Source of the DNA: Ardenticatenaceae bacterium
GTDB lineage: Bacteria; Chloroflexota; Anaerolineae; Promineifilales; Promineifilaceae
Length of the DNA stretch: 64,000 nucleotides
NCBI GenBank assembly: GCA_020634245.1
Contig: JACKCC010000014.1
Coordinates: forward strand, 1 to 64,000
Direction of reading: 5' to 3'
A program made the translations under genes and the position numbers. How positions within the stretch are numbered: the first letter of the stretch is position 1; the number at the start of each line of letters is the position of its first letter. The notes beneath the pieces were generated by a model. The model ran no database searches. It saw only the letters and a list, made by a program, of their open reading frames with translations, and was not told the DNA's origin. This document shows positions 52,705 through 59,662 of the stretch, piece after piece.

Positions 52705-52902
52705 GCTATATCGCCACACAACTCAACACAGAGAGTACGGCCGTTCATACCCTCGTTGGGCAAATACTAAACAAGCGCCACCAAGCCCAAACCACCCTCC
52801 ATATCACCCCCTGAGCCTACGCCAAATGACGTAGACCGCACCTCAAAACTAGGCTTTTTGTTATAAGCCAACTAAGTCATCTTAATTATTGACTTACGGG
52901 GG

Positions 52903-54084
52903 GATAGTCTCCCCGTTAAGTGTTGTTAACGATGGGGACTGGGATGTTTGAAAATAGTTCTTTAACAGTCCAAATATGCTCAGTCAAAGCAGAGGCCATG
53001 GCCGGTGTTCGCGGTAACCAACGGCGGCCTTGGGCAACGACCTCCTGACGCAGTGTTTTGTGTGGCCGTACCAGATTGTAGTAGGCATCTTCCAGCGTTG
53101 CTGCCGCCTGATGCATCGCGATGGTTTTGGAAAAGGCCAATGTTTTCCGGGTTAAGCGGCTGTTGAAATGACGACTGGTTAAGTTGGAGCGCTCAATATA
53201 ACTGGTGCTCTTGCCTAACAAGGCCAGCACTTCCGTTTCATCACCGTAAATGACCCGTAATTCAGTCCCTATGACCCGACCGTTTTCCCGTTGCTTGACC
53301 ATTTGCAGATATTGCCAATCCTCGCCTGGCTGCTTAAGCGTTGGTGGGCGACCACGCCCTGAATAGGGCGGCACTTGACCGTACACTTCAACCATCGCTT
53401 CCCGGATGCCGCCCCAACCATCGGAGATAGTCGGTGGCGGCTTGTCAGGATGACCCCGCTGCTTGAGCATTGTGAATACAATCTGCGACGCTTCCGTTTC
53501 GGTCTTGGCAATGCCGCTGGCGACGCGGAGCCGGGTATCACTGTCAATCATGGTCGCTCGCCAGAACTGCCCTTGTTCTTCTGTCTCGGGATAGCCTTTT
53601 TTTCACCTTTGTGCGCCACGTAACTCCACATCGCATCCAGTTGACCCCGTTCCAGTTGGTAGTTGGCCAACAAAACGGATTCGATTTCAGCGACATGAGT
53701 TGCTGCATCTTTGAGCCACGCCAGAATGGTGTCTTCTTTATGGCCTTGAACGCGAGCCAGAGTGCTGATCCGAACACCTTCGGCTAGGAAGGCCAGGGTT
53801 TCCAAGATTTCTTCGGAATCTGTCCGCCGCCGGTAGAAGGGCGTTCCTTTCGTAGCCGTAAATGTCTGACCACAAGTCCGGCATTGGAAGCGCTGTATGC
53901 CGGTTGCCGTGAAACCATGTTTTTTAATGTTCTGTTTTGACTGTTTTTTCTGAAGCTTACCATAATCCGGGCAGGCTTCATTTGGACAAAAATCGCCAAC
54001 ATTGGCTAATTGATTCATTGACCCCTCTCCTGTTTGGTGTTAATTGGGTTATTTTACCCGGCAACACCCAAGAGGGGGACCATC
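52903..54084 (-). mobile_element. IS1-like insertion sequence, 1,182 bp
   Basis: Ends GATAGTCTCCCC (52903) and the complement of GATGGTCCCCCT (ending 54084) are imperfect inverted repeats (about 18 of 25). The direct repeat TACGGGGG at 52895-52902 and 54085-54092 is an 8-bp target duplication, the IS1 length. It sits between TTGACT (52889-52894) and TAATCT (54102-54107); without the element these are exactly 17 bases apart, so the insertion split a promoter of the cytochrome oxidase operon. Confidence 0.9.
52916..54018 (-). CDS. IS1-family transposase made by programmed -1 frameshift
   Basis: The first frame (54018 to 53548) gives an InsA-like protein of 156 residues with a zinc ribbon (CPNEACPDYG, CRTCGQTF), a helix-turn-helix and the first catalytic Asp (LDAMWSYVAHK). 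The second frame (53551 to 52916) has the second Asp (MIDSDTRL) and the Glu (YIERSNLTSR). At 53590-53610 the heptamer A AAA AAG lies in the zero frame exactly as needed for -1 slippage (GAA AAA AAG, then GGC TAT CCC), giving a fusion of about 360 residues. This matches the known IS1 strategy. Confidence 0.88.
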
Positions 54085-54101
54085 TACGGGGGTACATGCG
54101 C

Positions 54102-54140
54102 TAATCTCCCATTAATCTTGCACTAATCTATTATTAATCT
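54102..54140 (+). promoter_or_regulatory. Four TAATCT repeats spaced exactly 11 bases
   Basis: TAATCT begins at 54102, 54113, 54124 and 54135. One copy per helical turn is the layout of response-regulator (PhoB-type) operators or helically phased repeats. The first copy can also be read as a -10 element. It lies 119 bases before the oxidase operon start at 54259. Confidence 0.7.
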
Positions 54141-54184
54141 AACTTTCCAGTCGTCTCATCACCTTACCATATAACGGAGTCGTG

Positions 54185-54216
54185 GTTTCAGCCGGATGTT
54201 CAGAACCGGCTAAAAC
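54185..54216 (+). promoter_or_regulatory. Leader hairpin before ccoN
   Basis: GTTTCAGCCGG (54185-54195) and CCGGCTAAAAC (54206-54216) pair with one mismatch around a ten-base loop. It lies in the leader of the cytochrome oxidase operon and has no T-run. Confidence 0.5.
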
Positions 54217-54258
54217 CCTGGGTCCGCTATTACTTGAACAAAATTACGGAGGTGACTT

Positions 54259-55656
54259 GTGTTCAAAAAAGAAGACAGCGCCAGCGCCTATTTCATGCTC
54301 AGCGCCGCCATTTGGCTCGTTATTGGCGTCAGCATGGGATTAATTCTGGCCCTGCAATTCGTTTTTCCCGACCTGTTTCGGGGAGTCCCCTGGCTCGTCT
54401 TTAGCCGCCTGCGTCAGGCGCATACCAATACGGTGATGTTTGCCTGGCTCTCCGGCGGCATGATGGGTCTCTGGTTGTACATCGTGCCGCGATTAACCGG
54501 CCGCAAGCTGTGGAGTGAGCCGCTAGGCAATCTCAGCATGGTTTTGTGGAATGCGGCTCTGGCGGTGGGCATTGTTGCCATTTTGACTGCTCACACCCAA
54601 AGCCGGGAATACGCCGAGTTTATCTGGGTCGTAGACGTAGGAGTGATGGTTGTTCTGCTCCTAAACATGATCAACGTCTACATGACCATCGCCCACCGTG
54701 TTGAATCCAAACTGTATGTTTCCCTGTGGTACATCAGCGGTTCGCTGATCTGGATGCCGCTGCTCTACTTTATCGGTAACGTCATGTGGAATCCACCCAC
54801 CGGGGCGCTGACCGGCATTAACGACACCATTTTCAATTGGTTTTACGGTCACAATGTGTTGGGATTGTGGTTCACAACGGGCTTGCTGCCGGTCATCTAC
54901 TACATTGTGCCAAGAGAAACGCGCACCCCGCTTTACAGCCACGTCCTCTCGTTGATTGCCTTTTGGGGCATCGCTTTCTTCTACACCGGCGTCGGCGCTC
55001 ATCATTTGTTGTGGGCGCCTATCCCTTACTGGCTGAAAACCATCGCCGTTGCCGACAGCATCGGCATGATTTTGCCGGTTGGCGCATTCATGATGAACAT
55101 CTACCTGACGATGCGCGGCAACTGGAATCGTTTCTTTTCCAGTATTCCCCTGCGCTTTGCCATTACCGGTTGGGCGGCTTATATCCTGGTTTCTTACCAG
55201 GGGTCACACCAGGCGCTGCGCGGCATTAACCTGTTGACCCACTTTACGCAGTACGTGCCGGGCCACGCCCACCTGGCGCTGCTATTTTTCTCAGCGTCGG
55301 TGATTATGGGCGGCATGTATTACATCATTCCGCGTATTTACGATTGCCGCGTCTACAGCCGCAAGCTGGCTAATGTGCAGTACAGTTTGTACGCGATTGG
55401 GTTTACTTTTTTCTTTGGCGGCTTTTTGCTGACAGGATTGGTGCAGGGAACGGCTTGGTTACACCAGGGGCTGCCGGTATGGAGTGTACTGCCGGGGTTA
55501 CGGCCGTATATGGCTTTACGGGCCATGGGCGGCACGCTGCTCGTCATTAGTTTTATTATTTTCACCTACAATATTCTGGTCACGGTCATTCAACGCGTCC
55601 CCGCCACACAACCGACACTGCCTGTAAAAACGGCCGTTGCCACAGCCACCGATTAA
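54259..55656 (+). CDS. ccoN: cbb3-type cytochrome c oxidase subunit I
   Basis: A 465-residue, 12-helix haem-copper oxidase subunit. Low-spin haem ligands are His in RQAHTNTVMFAW and in YVPGHAHLALL; copper B ligands are His in FYGHNVLGLW and the pair in GAHHLLWAP. The missing His-Glu-Val-Tyr motif and the VPRL and helix pattern fit the C-family (cbb3). GTG start at 54259 follows GGAGGTGA. It reduces oxygen at the inner membrane and pumps protons; high oxygen affinity is expected for the type. First gene of the oxidase operon. Confidence 0.94.
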   Translation: MFKKEDSASAYFMLSAAIWLVIGVSMGLILALQFVFPDLFRGVPWLVFSRLRQAHTNTVMFAWLSGGMMGLWLYIVPRLTGRKLWSEPLGNLSMVLWNAALAVGIVAILTAHTQSREYAEFIWVVDVGVMVVLLLNMINVYMTIAHRVESKLYVSLWYISGSLIWMPLLYFIGNVMWNPPTGALTGINDTIFNWFYGHNVLGLWFTTGLLPVIYYIVPRETRTPLYSHVLSLIAFWGIAFFYTGVGAHHLLWAPIPYWLKTIAVADSIGMILPVGAFMMNIYLTMRGNWNRFFSSIPLRFAITGWAAYILVSYQGSHQALRGINLLTHFTQYVPGHAHLALLFFSASVIMGGMYYIIPRIYDCRVYSRKLANVQYSLYAIGFTFFFGGFLLTGLVQGTAWLHQGLPVWSVLPGLRPYMALRAMGGTLLVISFIIFTYNILVTVIQRVPATQPTLPVKTAVATATD

Positions 55657-55668
55657 GGAGCCAAAATC

Positions 55669-57648
55669 ATGAAAATGACATTCAAAACCATCGTGATCGG
55701 CGGCGTCATCGTCTTCTTTGCTGTTGTCCTGGCCGCCGTCTTTATTCCTAGCCTGATCTGGAAACCGGAACAAACCGTCATCGCCCATAACTACACCACA
55801 GAAGAAGAGCGCGGACGTGAGTTGTTTTATTCCAATGGCTGTAACTACTGCCACACTCAGTATGTGCGTGAAGAAGATACGGCCATGGGGCCGGTTTCAC
55901 AGGGTGGTAATTACATCTTTGACAACCCGATGATCCTCGGTTCCGAACGCACCGGGCCGGATTTATCCTACTTGGGCCGCAAACGCAGCGAAGCGTGGGA
56001 AATCGCCCACTTGCAAAACCCGCGCCAATATTCACCGCTTTCGATTATGCCCAGCTTTGAATTCCTGCCCGAAGAAGATTTGCAAGCCATTGCTGCTTAC
56101 CTCTTCGCGCTGGGCGACCGCGTGGCGCAGGAGCGCATGATTTTGCCGCCGCTGGCCTATGCCGGTCAAACCGACCCCATTGATTATCCGGCAGCAACGC
56201 CGGTACCGCCCGACCAATCACAAGGTTGGGCCAACTGGGAAGCGGCTGACTTGCAAGCGGGTAAAGAAATCTATGTTGAAAACTGCCTCACCTGTCACGG
56301 CTGCGCTGGGAATGGACTGGGCAGTTACGGGGGCACAATGTCGGTAACACCGGCCAACTTCAAACAGGAACCATACCGCAGTATGCCCGATGACCAATGG
56401 TTCTGGCACGTCTCCGAAGGGGTGCCAGGCACGCTGATGCCGACCTGGAAAACGAGCCTGACGGAAGAGCAATGCTGGCAGGTCATTCGCTACATTCAAC
56501 AGGTTTTTGCCCATCCAATCATGCGCGACCCTGACGAAGGCGACCCCAGCGGCGCATATGCCAATTTGACAAACCCGGTACCGCTGACGGTGGAAACGCT
56601 GGAGGAAGGCAAGGCTATTTTTATCCGCGAATGTATGGTATGTCACGGTGACGCCGGACGCGGCGATGGCCCGTATGCCGATGGCTTGCAGCCGCCGCCG
56701 CCTGATTTTGGCGATGGCAGCTATGGCACGCTGGATAATCCCAGCTACACAGATTCCGATTATTTCTGGCGCATCAGCGAAGGGCTGCCCTGGAGTGCGA
56801 TGCCGGCCTGGAAGTCACAGTATTCGGAGGAAGACCGCTGGAAGCTGGTGCATTATATCCGCGTCAACTTTACGCAAACAGAGGCACGGCTGTCTCTCAC
56901 CGCCGACCAGGTTTACCCCGACATTTACCTGACCCAAACCATGCCGGAAACGGTTTCAGAAACGGCCGTTATCGAAGGCAATCTAACTGAATCGGCGATG
57001 ATGACCCCATCTTTTGAACGAGGCAAGCAGCTTTACCTGACCACCTGCGCCCAATGTCATGGCCTGAGCGGCCAGGGCGATGGCTGGAACGGGCAGTACC
57101 TGGACGTTTCCCCGGCCAATTTTACCGACCTCAACATGCGCGGCATGACGGATGGCGATTACTTCGCCCGCGTTAGCCTGGGTGTCCAAAACTCGGCCAT
57201 GCCCACCTGGGGCGAGTTCTTGCCGGCGGAGCAGCGTTGGGACGTGATCAAGTACATTCAAGATGCGTTTGTTGACGGCCGTCCCACCCTCGGCAGCCTG
57301 TACGACCAAACCATCGCCAGCAACGTCATTACTCTGAGCCAGGACAACTGGCTGGGCGCAGGCAACGTCATTTCTACCACGCACGGGGCTGACATTTATC
57401 AAAGCAACTGCGCCACCTGCCACGGCGATCAGGGCCAGGGCGACGGACCCGGCGCGGTCAATTTAGCCAGCGGCGCACCGGCCGCTTATCCGCAAGATTT
57501 ACCCTTCGACTACATATTCTGGCGCACATTAGAAGGCGTTCCCGACAGCATCATGCCTGCCTTCCAGAGCTTCCTGTCCGAAGCCGACATCTGGGACGTC
57601 AGCACCTATGTAGAAAGTATGCTCAATCCGCAGTCAGGAGGTGGATGA
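55669..57648 (+). CDS. CcoO-like subunit fused to four cytochrome c domains
   Basis: A 659-residue membrane-anchored pentahaem cytochrome. One helix (about 8-30) is followed by a CcoO domain with CNYCHTQ (58-62 region), RTGPDLSYLG and IMPSF haem ligand Met. Four further class I cytochrome c domains have CxxCH at about 206-210, 322-326, 460-464 and 581-585. In ordinary cbb3 oxidases the monohaem CcoO and dihaem CcoP are separate; here the soluble haem domains follow CcoO directly while the CcoP anchor is a separate small gene (57827). It would pass electrons from an external donor to subunit I. Confidence 0.9.
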   Translation: MKMTFKTIVIGGVIVFFAVVLAAVFIPSLIWKPEQTVIAHNYTTEEERGRELFYSNGCNYCHTQYVREEDTAMGPVSQGGNYIFDNPMILGSERTGPDLSYLGRKRSEAWEIAHLQNPRQYSPLSIMPSFEFLPEEDLQAIAAYLFALGDRVAQERMILPPLAYAGQTDPIDYPAATPVPPDQSQGWANWEAADLQAGKEIYVENCLTCHGCAGNGLGSYGGTMSVTPANFKQEPYRSMPDDQWFWHVSEGVPGTLMPTWKTSLTEEQCWQVIRYIQQVFAHPIMRDPDEGDPSGAYANLTNPVPLTVETLEEGKAIFIRECMVCHGDAGRGDGPYADGLQPPPPDFGDGSYGTLDNPSYTDSDYFWRISEGLPWSAMPAWKSQYSEEDRWKLVHYIRVNFTQTEARLSLTADQVYPDIYLTQTMPETVSETAVIEGNLTESAMMTPSFERGKQLYLTTCAQCHGLSGQGDGWNGQYLDVSPANFTDLNMRGMTDGDYFARVSLGVQNSAMPTWGEFLPAEQRWDVIKYIQDAFVDGRPTLGSLYDQTIASNVITLSQDNWLGAGNVISTTHGADIYQSNCATCHGDQGQGDGPGAVNLASGAPAAYPQDLPFDYIFWRTLEGVPDSIMPAFQSFLSEADIWDVSTYVESMLNPQSGGG

Positions 57649-57830
57649 TGATGCCATTAGGTTTATGGGTACTCGTCGGCTGGATGATTCTGGTCGCCAC
57701 CATCGGGCTGGCTCTGCTCATTTGGGGCTGGAAAAATGGCCAGTTCCACGACGTAGAGTCTGCTAAATATACTATGTTAGAAGACCGCGAGCCAGCTCCC
57801 TGGCCCGATAAAAATGGAGGAACATCATGA
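57648..57830 (+). CDS. CcoS-like small oxidase maturation protein
   Basis: A 60-residue protein with one membrane helix and the CcoS signature WGWKNGQFHDVESAKYTML followed by an acidic end. CcoS is needed to insert cofactors in cbb3 oxidases. Three ATG codons are possible (57645, 57648, 57651); 57648 has the best spacing from GGAGG. It overlaps the stop of the pentahaem gene. Confidence 0.75.
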   Translation: MMPLGLWVLVGWMILVATIGLALLIWGWKNGQFHDVESAKYTMLEDREPAPWPDKNGGTS

Positions 57831-58138
57831 CTGATAATGCCATGCAACTTTGGCCGGAAATAGTAGGCGTGATTGGTGGGACATTGGCGCTGCTCTTGTT
57901 TGCCATCATGCTGGCGCTGCCCCATCGTTCCAAAACGCTGCCGGGCAGCAGTGGCCATCGCGCCGCCGAAGATGAAACGGCCGAACACGAAGAAATTCAT
58001 CCCGACGGTTACATTGACAGCTTTGCCAAAGAGATCGAAGAAGCGGGCGGCGGTCTGCCGCCGGTAGTGAAACTGCTGCTGCCCGGTATCCTGCTGTGGT
58101 GGCTGATTTACCTGCTGCTGTACTGGACGCCAAAATAA
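57827..58138 (+). CDS. CcoP N-terminal (FixP_N)-like membrane subunit without haem
   Basis: A 103-residue protein: membrane helix (about 10-30), a His-rich acidic loop, then GYIDSFAKEIEEAGGGLPPVVKLLLPGILLWW with a second helix and WTP end. The pattern DGxxDxxxxxIEE-x-LP plus a following helix is that of the N-terminal anchor of CcoP (FixP). The two haem domains normally attached to it are absent and seem to have moved to the preceding gene product. Confidence 0.72.
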   Translation: MTDNAMQLWPEIVGVIGGTLALLLFAIMLALPHRSKTLPGSSGHRAAEDETAEHEEIHPDGYIDSFAKEIEEAGGGLPPVVKLLLPGILLWWLIYLLLYWTPK

Positions 58139-58149
58139 GGGAGGGCAAG

Positions 58150-58470
58150 ATGGCTTACATTTATCAAGTCGGCTTCGATATCAAGCTGGAGCAAATGAGC
58201 CAATTAGAAATTGGCGCTGCGCTGGAACGGACGGCCGGTTATCTGCGCACGCTGTTACCGGAAGCGCCAGGCTTTGTCACGGTCCGGGCCATGTATTCCC
58301 TGGACTATCAGGACTCAATCCACCTCGTTGTGGAAACGGCCTGGGAAACGTGGGAAGACCTGGAAAAGCATCGTCATTCGGCCCTGGCCGAAGACAAGGT
58401 GCTGATGGAATTTGAACCACACATCTCATTGCAGCATTTAACGGTGCATATTTACGAAGACGTGGCCTGA
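58150..58470 (+). CDS. Small soluble protein, monooxygenase-like fold
   Basis: A 106-residue protein behind a GGGAGGG site. Pattern GYLRTLLPEAPGFVTVRAMYSLDYQDSIHLVVETAWETWEDLEKHRHS resembles dimeric alpha/beta-barrel (antibiotic-biosynthesis-monooxygenase-like) proteins. Location in the oxidase operon suggests a role in quinol, haem or oxidant handling, but nothing specific can be said. Confidence 0.7.
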   Translation: MAYIYQVGFDIKLEQMSQLEIGAALERTAGYLRTLLPEAPGFVTVRAMYSLDYQDSIHLVVETAWETWEDLEKHRHSALAEDKVLMEFEPHISLQHLTVHIYEDVA

Positions 58471-58489
58471 GGCAAGCCTTGACGCCCAC

Positions 58490-58509
58490 CCGAAGGTTAT
58501 TGCCTTCGG
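58490..58509. terminator. Small hairpin between the ABM-like and FixH-like genes
   Basis: CCGAAGG (58490-58496) pairs with CCTTCGG (58503-58509), followed by a G7 run rather than T, so it is not a normal terminator on the plus strand. It may be an mRNA processing hairpin. Confidence 0.4.
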
Positions 58510-58533
58510 GGGGGGTAGGGGGAACCATACAAT

Positions 58534-58935
58534 ATGAAAAGAGCAAAACTGTTTGTCTTGCTAGTAAGTATTGCCATATTTCTAACCAACTGCAGCAAAC
58601 CCCAACCAACCCAGATGCCAATCACGCAAACCGATGGGGACGTAACGGCCGTATTAACCCTCTTGCCAGACACCCCCACCGTCATGAACCCCACCATCCT
58701 CAGTCTGACGATCAAGGACGCCGATAGCCAACCTATCACCGGGGCCAGTGTCGCCTTCGACCTGACTATGCCCGGCATGGCCATGCCGCCCAATAACGCC
58801 CAGGCCACAGACGACGGCAGCGGATCGTATGACGCCGAAGTCACTTTTACGATGGCCGGTGACTGGCAAATTCAGGCCGACGTCACTTATCCCGGTGGCA
58901 GCGCCGAATTCACCTTCGATTTAACCATCGAGTAA
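58534..58935 (+). CDS. FixH/YtkA-like lipoprotein
   Basis: A 133-residue exported lipoprotein: hydrophobic signal, lipobox ending TNC at residue 20, then one Ig-like beta domain with MPGMAMPPNNAQAT and GSYDAEVTFTMAGDWQIQADV, the typical FixH/YtkA pattern. Methionine-rich MPGMAMP may bind copper. In the fixGHIS locus FixH assists oxidase assembly and CcoI; the gene sits exactly between oxidase and CcoI-type genes. Confidence 0.82.
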   Translation: MKRAKLFVLLVSIAIFLTNCSKPQPTQMPITQTDGDVTAVLTLLPDTPTVMNPTILSLTIKDADSQPITGASVAFDLTMPGMAMPPNNAQATDDGSGSYDAEVTFTMAGDWQIQADVTYPGGSAEFTFDLTIE

Positions 58936-58954
58936 ATCGCCTGGGGAGCCGTTC

Positions 58955-59662
58955 ATGAATGCAAATACGAGCTTACTGACCACCTTGCTGGTTACCGGAT
59001 TCCTGGGCAGCCTGGGGCACTGCCTGGGAATGTGCGGCCCATTGGTGATGATGGTCGGTTTGCAGCTAAAGAAACGCGGCCAAAATCCGCTGCCGTTTCA
59101 CCTGATCTACCACACATCGCGCCTGGTGGTTTATGCCGTTTTGGGCGCACTGGTCGGCGCCATTGGTTCGCTGCTGGGCTTGAGCGGGCAGCTTACCAGC
59201 GCGGCCGGTGTGGTGAGTCTGGTGTTGGGAACGGCCGTACTCCTTCTCGGCGCCGGTTATCTGGGGTGGCTGCCCTGGGGTAAGTTGGAGAGTAACGGCC
59301 GTTGGATCAGTCAGGCGATGTCCCGCCTGCTTAAGCGTGGCGGTGTCGGCGGCGTCATCCTGCTGGGGGCGCTCAACGGACTGCTGCCCTGCGGCCTCGT
59401 CTACAGCGCCCTGCTAGTAACGGCCGCTGCCGGCGGCCCACTGCCCGGCGCGTTGGGCATGTTTCTGTTTGGTGTGGGCACTATCCCGGCACTGTTTGTG
59501 GTGGGCATGGGCGCCGGCGCTTTGAGCGTCCGGCTGCGCCAGACAATGACCCGTGTTGCTGGGATTGCCATTATGATCGTCGGCGTCCAGTTAGCCCTGC
59601 GCGGGCTGGCAGCATTACACGTGATTTCTCACCAACATTTGGGGGGCATCGTGCTGTGGTAA
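58955..59662 (+). CDS. SafE/UreH-like membrane protein (copper maturation)
   Basis: A 235-residue membrane protein with about six helices. GHCLGMCGP and NGLLPCGLVYSALL carry paired Cys-containing loops typical of the sulfite exporter TauE/SafE - UreH group that is common next to CcoI. It probably supports metal or thiol transfer during oxidase assembly. Overlaps the P-type ATPase gene by seven bases. Confidence 0.85.
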   Translation: MNANTSLLTTLLVTGFLGSLGHCLGMCGPLVMMVGLQLKKRGQNPLPFHLIYHTSRLVVYAVLGALVGAIGSLLGLSGQLTSAAGVVSLVLGTAVLLLGAGYLGWLPWGKLESNGRWISQAMSRLLKRGGVGGVILLGALNGLLPCGLVYSALLVTAAAGGPLPGALGMFLFGVGTIPALFVVGMGAGALSVRLRQTMTRVAGIAIMIVGVQLALRGLAALHVISHQHLGGIVLW

